A stretch of DNA of 64,000 nucleotides from JAGVSR01 sp031413815 (GTDB taxonomy: Bacteria; Pseudomonadota; Alphaproteobacteria; Rhizobiales; Hyphomicrobiaceae). Positions 37,490-46,093 of the stretch are shown in pieces. The notes beneath the pieces are model-generated. The model worked only from the letters and a program-made list of their open reading frames with translations, had not been told where the DNA came from and searched no databases. The stretch is taken from positions 1 to 64,000 of the forward strand of contig JANOFU010000102.1 in the NCBI GenBank assembly GCA_031413815.1, written 5' to 3'. The position numbers and the translations under genes are program-made. The first letter of the stretch is position 1, and every line of letters begins with the position of its first letter.

Positions 37490-37863
37490 GTCTTGCTGCG
37501 ACTGAGTTGGCGCACGCGCGCCTTCGTCCATCCAGCTTCGGATAAAACTCGCGCATAGAGTGAACCGAAAATCTGCGAAGGATCGCGCCCGTCTGCAATG
37601 ACATCCAGGATGGCCTCCCGGCGCCGGTCACGACGTAGGGCAACGACGCCGCTCTTCTCACTTCGAGGCGGATGACGGTGGTCGGCAATCCAATCTTGCA
37701 GCGCGTTCCATGATTGATCTGGCGGTTCGGGTGCGGGTGAAGCGACGGCAGACGTCAAAATTGCGCGTGCTTCGGCCTCCATGCTCAGGCCACGCTGAGC
37801 CGCTCGTACGCGAAGTTTATTGCGTACTTTTTCTGGGAGGTTGCGGATTGTAAGGCTTGCCAT
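37486..37863 (-). CDS. VapB/FitA-type antitoxin
   Basis: The 125-residue antitoxin begins with a ribbon-helix-helix domain (MASLTIRNLPEKVRNKLRVRAAQRGLSMEAEARAIL) of FitA type, which binds DNA. A tail that wraps around the toxin follows, longer than in most (about 60 residues past the DNA-binding part). Its gene precedes the PIN toxin and overlaps it by ATGA. Twin palindromes at 37880-37906 just upstream are the likely autoregulatory sites. Confidence 0.92.
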   Translation of the reverse strand: MASLTIRNLPEKVRNKLRVRAAQRGLSMEAEARAILTSAVASPAPEPPDQSWNALQDWIADHRHPPRSEKSGVVALRRDRRREAILDVIADGRDPSQIFGSLYARVLSEAGWTKARVRQLSRSKT

Positions 37864-37879
37864 GATTTGGTTCTACTGA

Positions 37880-37906
37880 ATGCTAGCATTGATGTCTTTG
37901 CTAGCA
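37880..37906 (-). promoter_or_regulatory. Twin palindromic operator of the toxin-antitoxin unit
   Basis: ATGCTAGCAT at 37880-37889 and TGCTAGCA at 37899-37906 are both perfect palindromes with the same core, centres 18 bases apart. They lie 17 to 43 bases upstream of the antitoxin ATG. Ribbon-helix-helix antitoxins usually bind such repeated palindromes and repress their own operon, so this is a strong operator candidate by inference. Confidence 0.7.
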
Positions 37907-38019
37907 TTTGATTGAGTGTGTACGCCTGTTCTTCTCGTCGCGGTCGCTCTGCGCTGTGTTCTTGGCGTGCATGCTGTGCGGCTGGATGATGTACACGTTC
38001 GGGCTGTCGCGCACCGACT

Positions 38020-38790
38020 TCACCGGCGGATCGAATGCGTCTTGAGCACGCGTTCCCAGATTGTGCCGCCGGTGCGCTTGCCGATGACGAAATAGGCGAC
38101 GATGATGGCAAGCCAGAGCCAGGCTCCCCAGCCGGAAACACTCAATTTATCTTCGGTGACATTGCCGGTGAGGTGGGCAACGACATACGCTGTTGGGAGC
38201 GCGATGGTCAGGAGGTCCAAAACGCCTGCGGCGGTAATCCGCCATTGCGCGACGCGTTGGTCTGGGGGCAGCTCGATGGTGCTGTCGTGTGACGTTATCT
38301 CGAGGATGCGGTCCCAAATGGTGCCGCCTGTGCGTTTGCCAATGACAAAGTAAGCAGCGGTGATGGCGAGCCATGCGAGGGCATGGATGCCTGAAAGTTC
38401 CAATCCTTTACCAATGAGGTTTCCGGTCAGGTGAGCGAGTGCGTAGGTCGACGGCAGTATGATCGTCAGCGTGTCCAAAACGCCAGCTAGCATGATCCGC
38501 CATAAACCGGCTGGGTGATCGGCGGGCGCCATGTTGGTGGTATCGGACGACCCTGTCTTGAGGATGCGCTCCCAAATGGTGCCGCCCATGTGGTTGCTAA
38601 TGATAAAATACAGGGCGATCATCGCGGGCCATGCGAGGGCGTGTAGTCCGGAAATTTCCAAGTCATTCCATGTGAGGGTTGCGGTGTAAGGGGGAATCAC
38701 GAACGCCAATGGGACCATGATCGTCAGTATGTCCAAGATGCCGGCAGGGATCATCCGCCACGAGGAAACGAACTGAGTTGGGGACGGCAC
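38020..38790 (-). CDS. Membrane protein of three 86-residue RDD-like repeats
   Basis: This 256-residue membrane protein is built of three copies of one unit at about residues 11-77, 97-163 and 183-249, with an exact period of 86 residues (W11/W97/W183, GGTIW at 69/155/241). Each copy carries two membrane segments and ends in a motif like YFVIGKRTGGTIWDRIL, which recalls the RDD domain of small membrane proteins. I know no three-unit protein of this kind. GTG at 38790 follows AGGAG. A longer TTG start at 38817 is less likely. It is the only gene in this part read leftwards and is divergent from ettA. Confidence 0.75.
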   Translation of the reverse strand: MPSPTQFVSSWRMIPAGILDILTIMVPLAFVIPPYTATLTWNDLEISGLHALAWPAMIALYFIISNHMGGTIWERILKTGSSDTTNMAPADHPAGLWRIMLAGVLDTLTIILPSTYALAHLTGNLIGKGLELSGIHALAWLAITAAYFVIGKRTGGTIWDRILEITSHDSTIELPPDQRVAQWRITAAGVLDLLTIALPTAYVVAHLTGNVTEDKLSVSGWGAWLWLAIIVAYFVIGKRTGGTIWERVLKTHSIRR

Positions 38791-38974
38791 TGCGCGACGC
38801 TCCTGGCAAAATCCCAAAAATCCAAGGATGCCACGCTTCCAAATCCGGCACCAATCTGAAATCGCGGTTTGCTACATGGCAGGTCTCCGCGGCCTCTGAG
38901 GTCATTGAGTCCGTCCGGCCAATCAGCTAGAACGCGGCTAACCCCGCAATCCACTTAGAGGATCGAGCGCCACC

Positions 38975-40636
38975 ATGGCTGCAGCCCACCAGTACGTCTA
39001 CCATATGCACAAGTTGTCCAAGGCCTACCCGGGTGGCAAGCAAGTCTTGAAAGACATCTCGCTGTCGTTCCTGCCGGGCGCAAAAATCGGCGTTGTTGGA
39101 TTGAACGGCTCGGGGAAGTCGACACTGCTCAAGATCATGGCCGGGATCACCGACGACTTCATCGGCGAAGCGAAAGCGGCCGAGGGGGTCAAAGTCGGCT
39201 ACCTTGCCCAGGAACCGCAACTCGACGCTACGAAGGACGTTTTAGGTAACGCGATGGAAGGCGTCGCTGAGAAAAAGGCGATCCTCGATCGCTATAACGA
39301 GATCGCGGCCAACTATTCCGACGAGACCGCCGATGAAATGACGGCGCTGCAAGATCAGATCGACGCCCAGAACCTGTGGGACTTGGAAGCGCAAGTCGAG
39401 CAGGCGATGGATGCGCTGCGGTGTCCGCCGGGGGACGCGGCCGTAGAAAAACTCTCGGGCGGCGAAAAGCGCCGTGTTGCGCTCACGCGGCTGCTGCTGT
39501 CAAAGCCCGACATCCTGCTGCTCGACGAGCCGACGAACCATCTCGACGCGGAAAGCGTGGCATGGCTGGAGCGCTTCCTCAAGGACTACACCGGCTGCGT
39601 GATCCTCGTGACCCACGACCGCTACTTCCTCGACAACCTGACAGAGTGGACACTCGAACTCGATCGCGGGCAGGGCGTTCCCTACAAGGGCAACTACTCG
39701 AGCTGGCTCGAACAGAAAGCCAAGCGCGAGGCGACCGAGAAGGCCACCGAGGAAGGCCGCCAAAAGGCGGTCTCCCGCGAGTTGGAATGGATCCGGGCAT
39801 CACCGAAAGCCCGCCAAGCCAAGTCAAAGGCACGTGTGGCCGCGTTCGACAAGCTCGTTGAACAGGCCGGCCGCGAAGAAGCCGGCAAAGCGTCGTTCTC
39901 GATTGCCACAGGACCTCGTCTCGGCGATCTCGTGATCGAAGTCGAGGGCTTATCGAAAGCGTTCGGAGATCGCCTGCTGATCGACAACCTCTCGTTCAAG
40001 TTGCCGCCTGGCGGCATTGTCGGTGTTATTGGGCCCAATGGCGCCGGCAAGACGACGCAGTTCAAAATGCTAACCGGCAAGGAACAGCCCGACGGCGGCA
40101 GCATCCGCCTCGGCAACACGGTCAAGCTCGCCTACGTCGATCAGAGCCGCGATCACTTGGATGATAAGAAGACCGTGTGGGAGGAAATCTCCGGCGGCCT
40201 CGACATCATGAAGTTCGGCGATAAGCGCGAAATGCCAAGCCGGGCCTATTGCGGGTGGTTCAACTTCAAGGGGCCGGACCAGCAGAAGAAGGTGGGGCTG
40301 TTATCCGGCGGAGAGCGCAACCGCGTGCATCTCGCAAAGATGCTGAAAGAGGGCGGCAACCTGTTGCTCCTGGACGAGCCGACCAACGACCTCGACACCG
40401 AAACGCTCGGCGCACTGGAAGCAGCCCTCGAAGATTTCCCCGGTTGCGCCGTAGTCATCTCGCATGACCGCTTCTTCCTCGACCGTCTCGCAACTCACAT
40501 TCTGGCCTTTGAAGGCGACAGCCAAGTGACCTGGTTCGAGGGCACCTTCGAGAGCTACGAAGACGACAAGAAGAAGCGCCTAGGCGACGCCGCCGTGGAG
40601 CCGCACCGGATCAAGTACAAGCGGTTTGAGCGGTAA
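38975..40636 (+). CDS. ettA: Energy-dependent translational throttle protein EttA (ABC-F)
   Basis: EttA binds the ribosomal E site and links translation to the ATP/ADP ratio. The 553-residue product has two ABC domains. The first has Walker A GLNGSGKST and signature KLSGGEKRR, the second has Walker A GPNGAGKTT and signature LLSGGERNR. The P-site-tRNA interaction linker lies between them, and the end matches EttA (AAVEPHRIKYKRFER). There are no membrane segments, as expected of ABC-F. The gene is followed 8 bases later by an unrelated hypothetical gene that may be co-transcribed. Confidence 0.97.
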   Translation: MAAAHQYVYHMHKLSKAYPGGKQVLKDISLSFLPGAKIGVVGLNGSGKSTLLKIMAGITDDFIGEAKAAEGVKVGYLAQEPQLDATKDVLGNAMEGVAEKKAILDRYNEIAANYSDETADEMTALQDQIDAQNLWDLEAQVEQAMDALRCPPGDAAVEKLSGGEKRRVALTRLLLSKPDILLLDEPTNHLDAESVAWLERFLKDYTGCVILVTHDRYFLDNLTEWTLELDRGQGVPYKGNYSSWLEQKAKREATEKATEEGRQKAVSRELEWIRASPKARQAKSKARVAAFDKLVEQAGREEAGKASFSIATGPRLGDLVIEVEGLSKAFGDRLLIDNLSFKLPPGGIVGVIGPNGAGKTTQFKMLTGKEQPDGGSIRLGNTVKLAYVDQSRDHLDDKKTVWEEISGGLDIMKFGDKREMPSRAYCGWFNFKGPDQQKKVGLLSGGERNRVHLAKMLKEGGNLLLLDEPTNDLDTETLGALEAALEDFPGCAVVISHDRFFLDRLATHILAFEGDSQVTWFEGTFESYEDDKKKRLGDAAVEPHRIKYKRFER

Positions 40637-40644
40637 GGAGCCCG

Positions 40645-41241
40645 ATGGATACGAACCGGGACCTCTATCTGGCAGTTCTCGCCATCATCCGACAGCATAC
40701 CGATTGCGTGCGCAATCTGGAGGACTATTTGATTGCGCTCCGCTTGCTCAGCGAACCCTATAGAAATCAATCGTCATTGCGGCTAGCGACATTCGCCGGC
40801 CTGCTCGAACACGCGTTCACAGCGCCGAACGCCTCCATCAATGAGGCCTGGCGAGATGGCGGAAGCTGTGCCCCCGCACAGTCCCAATACGATGTATGGG
40901 ATCGTACAATTGTGCAGCAAATCTTCGATTTAAACGAGATGAGAACGGCCGGGACGATCGACACAGCATTCTTCGGCATTCAATCGCCGCGCGGCAACCA
41001 TTGGGTCAACACGACAGTCACCGGGTTCTTAGAGTGCGCAATCGTCGGATCAGTCGGGGGATGGCAGCCCGGTGACGACGGTGACCGGCAGTTGGTGCCG
41101 GGCGACGTGGCTTACGTGAAAGCCGACGGGTCAATTGGTTCAGCGCCCGCAGAAGACTTTGAACACCCGGTTCTAGCTTTGCCAGAAGTGAGCTGGGGCC
41201 TTGCTGCGGACTTTTTGAGGGCTGGTCAGCACTATGAGTAG
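40645..41241 (+). CDS. Hypothetical protein downstream of ettA
   Basis: The 198-residue acidic protein has no signal peptide or membrane segment and matches no family I know. It contains a helical first half (DTNRDLYLAVLAIIRQHTD, NLEDYLIALRLL) and a second half with Gly/Asp-rich turns (GGWQPGDDGDRQLVPGDVAY). It starts 8 bases after the ettA stop with GGAG in front, so it may be read as a second gene of that transcript. It may be a lineage-specific protein. Confidence 0.65.
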   Translation: MDTNRDLYLAVLAIIRQHTDCVRNLEDYLIALRLLSEPYRNQSSLRLATFAGLLEHAFTAPNASINEAWRDGGSCAPAQSQYDVWDRTIVQQIFDLNEMRTAGTIDTAFFGIQSPRGNHWVNTTVTGFLECAIVGSVGGWQPGDDGDRQLVPGDVAYVKADGSIGSAPAEDFEHPVLALPEVSWGLAADFLRAGQHYE

Positions 41242-41394
41242 GGCGCCGGGCAATTCACCCATTCTCTGTGACGTCGCGATCAAACCGCAACGGGTCAGAT
41301 TCACGACGATCGTAAAAAGAGACCGAGGTGCCTCAGAGAGGCCCTAATTTGGCGGCCTTCTCGCCACGGACGTATCCGCCTTCTGGGGGCCAAC

Positions 41395-42060
41395 ATGACA
41401 TTGTCGAGAGGCCGATCGGGTGCCGATGACCCGGTCGCAATCGCATCTCAGCGATCCAGAGGCGGAGGGGTATTCGCGGCCATTTTTTCAGGTGTCGCCC
41501 TCGCTGTTTCGGGGTTCAGCCTTTGGGATACGTCGCTAAAGGCCGCGCACGTTGGCGTCTTTGTGCCGGCCGTTATTCAGTACTCTGCGCCGTACCAAAA
41601 CTCGAACTTCGAGATGTTCGAGATCCCCGTCACGATGACGAACGAAGGCGCACGGACCGGGACAGTCCTGTCGATGGAGCTGGCTGTCACCGACCCTCGG
41701 ACCAACAAGACAAAGCACTTCTACGCCTCAGATTTCGGCCGGTGGACGATGCAAAAGACACAATCAGGAGCCTATGAACGATTTGCTCCGATCTCGCTAG
41801 CTGGCCGCTCGAGCCGGACAGAATCGGTCCTTTTCTACACACGCGGAGAGGAAGAAAAACCGGCCGAACTCGTTCGGGAGACCGGGCCTTACAAGTTCAA
41901 ACTCACGCTGGAACTCGCTGAGAAACCGGATGGCGAAAGCAGCCCCAATCCTGCCGTTGTGTTTGAGCGCGAGTTGCGCGGATACGATGCGCGCGCCTTT
42001 CAGAACGGAACACTTCCGATGATCGCGAAAGATTGGCGCTCCTCTTCCAACATGCCGTGA
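41395..42060 (+). CDS. Membrane-anchored hypothetical protein
   Basis: This 221-residue protein has one membrane segment near residues 27-44 (FAAIFSGVALAVSGFSLW) and a following domain of alternating strands (FEIPVTMTNEGARTGTVLSMELAVTD) that looks like an immunoglobulin-type or other beta sandwich outside the inner membrane. I do not recognise a family. A gap of 153 bases precedes it, with no clear promoter. Confidence 0.7.
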   Translation: MTLSRGRSGADDPVAIASQRSRGGGVFAAIFSGVALAVSGFSLWDTSLKAAHVGVFVPAVIQYSAPYQNSNFEMFEIPVTMTNEGARTGTVLSMELAVTDPRTNKTKHFYASDFGRWTMQKTQSGAYERFAPISLAGRSSRTESVLFYTRGEEEKPAELVRETGPYKFKLTLELAEKPDGESSPNPAVVFERELRGYDARAFQNGTLPMIAKDWRSSSNMP

Positions 42061-42151
42061 CGGCAGCAACATTTCCGTCCTTTCTGGGCGCTGCCACCGC
42101 GCCGCCTGGGATCAAGCGTATGAGATTTCGGCGGTCACAAGGAGGTGGGAC

Positions 42152-42688
42152 ATGCCGCGCCGCCGCAGGACACCACAGGAGAAGAAGCGGCTGTCGCTGA
42201 CCAGGGACCGGCGCAATACCTACGGCCAGAACGCAAAAGCGTCGCGCAAGGACAATCCGCGTTCGAAAGCGTATTCCCATCGCAAGGTGCGCCGTGTTGC
42301 GTCCAGCACCCTGAGAGTTTTGCTCGAGTTGCCCGTGCAGATCTCTGACGTAAAGCAATCGACCCTATCGCTCGCGCGCCTGCAGAAGGGACGTTTCAGA
42401 AAAAGCCCTGATCGTCCACTTGGCAAAGTGATCGCGCGGCAGATGGAGGGTCGCCAACTGCGGCCGGTTTGGAACATCGAAAGCCGCTTGTGGAGAGCGC
42501 AGCACAACAAGCTGTTGGCAGAGGAGGCGGCCGTTGAGGCGGGCACGCGCCGCGTGCGAGAACAGCAAATTGCGGTTCGCCATAACAAAAATCTCAGCGG
42601 TTCATTGCAGAGTTGGCGGCGTTGCGCGCCGCGCCAAGCGAAATCCGAAACATTCGTTTTCCGCGTTAGGGATAAGATTCTCGGCTAA
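42152..42688 (+). CDS. Highly basic conserved protein of unknown function
   Basis: The 178-residue product is strongly basic, beginning MPRRRRTPQEKKRLSLTRDRRNTYG, with many Arg and Lys throughout. The ribosome site GGAGGT at 42141-42146 is strong. I recall similar N termini (PRRRRTPQEKKALSY) in proteins of other Hyphomicrobiales, so it is likely a real conserved gene. It may bind nucleic acid, which rests only on its charge. Confidence 0.65.
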   Translation: MPRRRRTPQEKKRLSLTRDRRNTYGQNAKASRKDNPRSKAYSHRKVRRVASSTLRVLLELPVQISDVKQSTLSLARLQKGRFRKSPDRPLGKVIARQMEGRQLRPVWNIESRLWRAQHNKLLAEEAAVEAGTRRVREQQIAVRHNKNLSGSLQSWRRCAPRQAKSETFVFRVRDKILG

Positions 42689-42857
42689 GGTATTGATTCT
42701 CATAGACCCAGCGCAACCTCAGCGCGCACCAAACGCACCACAGGTGACGAATTGTCCAACCAGGACAGCGCTTTCCTGTGGTTTCTTCGGCTCGTTTTTC
42801 ACCGCACTCGTAGAGCAGGTGGAAACACGTCAGGGAAACAGAACACAGGGTGACGTG

Positions 42858-43319
42858 ATGCGTAAATTGATACTGGCCGCTGCGGCGGCGCTTCTTTCCA
42901 TGTCCATGATGCCGGCTGCCGAAGCGCGGCCGTGGGATCCGTCCCAGTCGCAAGGCTGGCAACAAAGCGAAGGCGTCATTCCGCGCGCCACAAAGCGGCG
43001 CGCTGCGAGAACAAACTACGCCTCGACTGTTGAACGCGCTCCGCGCCGCGCCGGTGTTGGCGGTCGTCCATCGCGCTGGTGCGGCTGGTGGATGCGCACG
43101 CAAAAGGGCGGTGGCCCGGAATACAATCTGGCCTGGAACTGGCGCAAGTACGGGTCAGCAAGCGGCCCGCAAGTCGGCGCCGTTGTCGTCTGGCGGCACC
43201 ATGTCGGCATGATCGTCGGACAGACCGCCAACGGCAAGTGGATCGTCAAGTCTGGCAATGATGGCGGCGCCGTGCGCACGCGGGCCCGCTCCGTGTCCGG
43301 GGCGATCTTCCGGATCTAA
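42858..43319 (+). CDS. Secreted CHAP/NlpC-like domain protein
   Basis: The 153-residue protein has a signal peptide (MRKLILAAAAALLSMSMMPAAEA). A C-terminal domain follows with WCGWWMRTQ, a possible nucleophile Cys near residue 74, and RHHVGMIVG, a His about 50 residues later, ending in GAIFRI. That layout resembles the TIGR02594/CHAP cysteine peptidases and amidases of cell walls. AGGGTGACGTG precedes the ATG. The substrate would be peptidoglycan, which is inference. Confidence 0.78.
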   Translation: MRKLILAAAAALLSMSMMPAAEARPWDPSQSQGWQQSEGVIPRATKRRAARTNYASTVERAPRRAGVGGRPSRWCGWWMRTQKGGGPEYNLAWNWRKYGSASGPQVGAVVVWRHHVGMIVGQTANGKWIVKSGNDGGAVRTRARSVSGAIFRI

Positions 43320-43366
43320 GGACAATGGTCGTCGCCGCTTAAATCGGCTCGGCCGGCAGTCAAGAA

Positions 43367-43396
43367 ACAGGCCGCCCCGTTTCCAGGGCGGCCTGT
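43367..43396. terminator. Bidirectional terminator hairpin
   Basis: ACAGGCCGCC at 43367-43376 pairs exactly with GGCGGCCTGT at 43387-43396, and the minus-strand exit runs into TTTCTT. It sits between the convergent CHAP-like gene and the PRC-barrel gene. Confidence 0.8.
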
Positions 43397-43434
43397 CCTA
43401 TGTCCTACTCAAGAAGGACGTTGCGGACGCTCAG

Positions 43435-43929
43435 TTAGTTCGTCTGCGACTTCAGCTTCTTGAATTCTTCCATGGTCATCGACAGCTGGACGCCGTCTCC
43501 CTTGGTCACGACCTTGTCGGCCGGAACCTTGATGTTGGACCCGCCGAAGCCCAGGATCGCTCCCGTCTTCACTTCGATGTCCTTCACCTTGCCATCGGGC
43601 GACGAATTCACGGTCGCCACCTGACCAATCGACTTTCCGTCAGAGCCGACCACCGGCAGACCAACGAGGTCAGCCGCCTTCAGATCAGGTCCGGATGCAG
43701 CACCGGCCGACCTATCAGGGCTAGCGGCCGGGGCCATTTCCTCATCTGCCGCGGCGCCGGGTTGGGCCCCAGTCTTCGTTGACGGCGGCAACGCGGGATA
43801 GTCCGGCTTGGCCGCCGGGGCCTGACTCGGCGCCTCGGCTGGTGCCTGGGCGAGCGCTGCGCCGGAGCCGACGACAGCGGCAGTCAAGACTGCAGCAGCC
43901 AGTGTCAAACCCAGTTTGAATGCACGCAT
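43435..43929 (-). CDS. Secreted PRC-barrel domain protein
   Basis: The 164-residue protein has a signal peptide (MRAFKLGLTLAAAVLTAAVVGSGAALA), an Ala/Pro-rich linker and a C-terminal PRC-barrel domain (ADLVGLPVVGSDGKSIGQVATVNSSPDGKVKDIEV, then SNIKVPADKV). PRC-barrel domains are small beta barrels in photosynthetic reaction centres, RimM and many periplasmic proteins, whose function varies. No partner is visible. 320 bases of mostly gene-free DNA lie upstream. Confidence 0.88.
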   Translation of the reverse strand: MRAFKLGLTLAAAVLTAAVVGSGAALAQAPAEAPSQAPAAKPDYPALPPSTKTGAQPGAAADEEMAPAASPDRSAGAASGPDLKAADLVGLPVVGSDGKSIGQVATVNSSPDGKVKDIEVKTGAILGFGGSNIKVPADKVVTKGDGVQLSMTMEEFKKLKSQTN

Positions 43930-44248
43930 GGCAATTCTCCATTTTGTTTCGTAACGAGATGAGACGGGCAGGTGTGGGAGTTAGGGGGGAGTTCCACCCG
44001 TCTCGACACTGAAAGTAGGGGTCAGAAACATCGAGGATAGTCTTGAACATCAGTTGTTTTGACCTACGAAATCGCGAGTTCCTACCGAGTATAACTGTGC
44101 CGCAAGTCTCTCAATTGGCGCGGTAATATTGATACACGGTTGCCGCATCGTCTGCCGGCGGAAGACAAGGTTGGTACGCCTCTTGCCATGGGTGTCAGGC
44201 CGCGCGTCCGAGAGACGCCGGGGCCTGCGTCAGCCGGGAGCCCTAGCC
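43930..44248. other. Intergenic stretch without a supported gene
   Basis: About 320 bases separate the divergent PRC-barrel and SUMF1-like genes. GAGACGGG at 43961-43968 pairs with CCCGTCTC at 43997-44004, possibly a leader hairpin of the PRC-barrel mRNA or an operator. No other structure or gene is clear. Confidence 0.55.
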
Positions 44249-45328
44249 ATGTCCAGCCTTACGTCGATCGTCGCGTGTTATCTGGCGATGTTTGTTTTGG
44301 TGGGCTTTGCCGAGTTAACCCAATCGCGCCGGCGCGGCTTGCCAGCGATTTTTGTCGCCCTGTTCCTGTCCGTGTTTGCGGGCGTCTCCGCGTGCCTGAT
44401 TGCAGCCAAGTCCCCCGGCGGGTTCGGGTGGTTTGAGGCGGCCTCAGACAATCCGGCCTCGCGGCGCGCAACTTACGCGTCAGGCCTTTCGTCCGGTGGC
44501 GGTCAACCGTCGAACCAGCACTCAGGCCATTCAGGGCAGGCGACGCAGGGCACGATTGTTGGGACTGAGCCGAATGATGTGAATAGGGGTGGAGCTGGCG
44601 AACTGACGGATGCGCTGCGCCGGCTGTTCCAGAACGCTCCGCCTGAGACACTCGCAACTGGAAACATCCTTAAGGACTGCGAGGACTGTCCTGAGATGGT
44701 GGTGGTCGGCCCCGGGTCAACGGCCATTGGTGCCCCTGACACTGATCCTTTGGCAGACGCCAGCGAGAAGCCGCAGCGGACAGTGCGGTTCTGGCCAGGT
44801 TATGCCATCTCAAAAGATCCAATCACAGCGGCTTCCGTCGCCCAATTCAGAGTGGACACACGGCGAACCGCAGGCGCTTGCGGTCCGGCAGCGCCCGGTG
44901 CGTCAACGGGTGATGCCGTTTGCATCAGCCCGCGGGAAGCCGATGCCTACGCAGTGTGGTTGGCAGCACGCGCCGGCGGACGCCGCTATCGATTGGTGTC
45001 GGCTGCAGAATGGGAATATGCAGTGCGCACGATGGGCGCTGTTCAAGTCGCCTCAACCGGCAACATCGAACTCATCGCATCCCCGTTGGCCGGAATGGGA
45101 ACGGTGTTACCCGAGATCGTGGCCGATTGCTGGAGCAGTTACATTCCGCCCGTGGGCCAGGAACAGCTGGCGCATCTCACCGCGGTCACCCGATGCCCAC
45201 ACCGCATGATCAAAGGTGCCCACGCTAATGAGGACCGGAAATTCGCCCGGCCATCCGCACGCCGCGCGATCGCGGCGGCCACAGGATCGCCTGTGACGGG
45301 CTTTCGTGTTGTTAGAGAATTGCGCTAG
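44249..45328 (+). CDS. Membrane-anchored SUMF1/FGE-like domain protein
   Basis: The 359-residue protein has two membrane segments near the N terminus (about 5-21 and 30-50) and a linker rich in Ser, Gly and Gln. A C-terminal domain of the formylglycine-generating-enzyme fold follows: CPEMVVVGPGSTAIGAPD, ADAYAVWLAARAGGRRYRLVSAAEWEYAVR and TGFRVVREL. The paired active-site cysteines of true FGE are not in evidence, so it is likely a binding or scaffold protein with that fold. The ATG at 44249 follows CGGGAG. Its stop overlaps the end of the convergent MlaC-like gene by 4 bases. Confidence 0.82.
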   Translation: MSSLTSIVACYLAMFVLVGFAELTQSRRRGLPAIFVALFLSVFAGVSACLIAAKSPGGFGWFEAASDNPASRRATYASGLSSGGGQPSNQHSGHSGQATQGTIVGTEPNDVNRGGAGELTDALRRLFQNAPPETLATGNILKDCEDCPEMVVVGPGSTAIGAPDTDPLADASEKPQRTVRFWPGYAISKDPITAASVAQFRVDTRRTAGACGPAAPGASTGDAVCISPREADAYAVWLAARAGGRRYRLVSAAEWEYAVRTMGAVQVASTGNIELIASPLAGMGTVLPEIVADCWSSYIPPVGQEQLAHLTAVTRCPHRMIKGAHANEDRKFARPSARRAIAAATGSPVTGFRVVRELR

Positions 45329-45927
45329 CGGTTCAACGCCATCACGAGAGCTTTGGGATTGCCGCCGTTCTCGCCGATGTAGTTCTGGAATAGCGTGTTT
45401 AAGAACGACGTCATCTCGAAGCCGATGACTTCGGCGTCGCGGACTTTGAATGTCGACCCGCGCTTCACAAGCTTCCAGCGCACGTCGTAGCTCTCTCCGC
45501 TGCGGAGTGTGACACGGCTATCGACATAAGCGAATCCACCCGACTCAGGCGTCTGGCCGACAATCGTTGCCTTGGCGACCGGATACTTCGGAGCTTCTTT
45601 TACGGCATAGCGCGCGATGAAGTTGACCATGCCGTTGTAGTAGGCGGGCCGGTCCGTTTTGGGCAGACTATTGGCGTAGGAGCCAAGTGCGGTCAGACCG
45701 ATGCCGGGCAAGTCCGCGTGGCTGCGCAGCACCGTGCCAAACGTGGCTTGCGATCCAGAGCGCGAGGCCGCGACGAGATCATTGGCAACACGCTGCATGT
45801 AGGCAGCGGCCTGCTCAGCGCGGGCAGCACTTGATACGGTCAGCGCGCCCATCAGGCTGACGATTGCCAACACCACCAGTGGCCAACGCCGTGACATTGC
45901 CCGTGTCGTCACCCATGTCATTGCCAT
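45325..45927 (-). CDS. MlaC-like phospholipid shuttle / Ttg2D family protein
   Basis: The 200-residue protein has a signal peptide (about 10-36) and an MlaC/Tol-type periplasmic lipid-binding domain. It contains TFGTVLRSHADLPGIGLTALGSYANSLPKTDRPAYYNGMVNFIARY and GESYDVRWKLVKRGSTFKVRDAEVIGFEM. In other bacteria MlaC carries phospholipids between the membranes as part of the Mla system. Here no mlaA, B, D, E or F genes adjoin, so it may work with proteins elsewhere or be a stand-alone relative. The start could be 45927 or 45921. It overlaps the neighbour's end. Confidence 0.88.
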   Translation of the reverse strand: MAMTWVTTRAMSRRWPLVVLAIVSLMGALTVSSAARAEQAAAYMQRVANDLVAASRSGSQATFGTVLRSHADLPGIGLTALGSYANSLPKTDRPAYYNGMVNFIARYAVKEAPKYPVAKATIVGQTPESGGFAYVDSRVTLRSGESYDVRWKLVKRGSTFKVRDAEVIGFEMTSFLNTLFQNYIGENGGNPKALVMALNR

Positions 45928-46093
45928 ATGTCGCGCACCCATTATCCTGTGGCTTAATCGTGGAGGTCGAAGACACGAACCGTGGCGTCCGATTGCGGCG
46001 CGCCGGTGGCTTGATCGGCGCGGCGCCTGGCAAGGTACAGCATGCCTGTGGGAGGGCGTCAAACGTGGCGGGAATGTCAGCCACAACGACTAA

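Noticed and set aside
37785..38141. A 118-residue minus-strand frame across the antitoxin start
   Set aside because: It covers the operator palindromes and the ends of two better genes, with low-complexity content.
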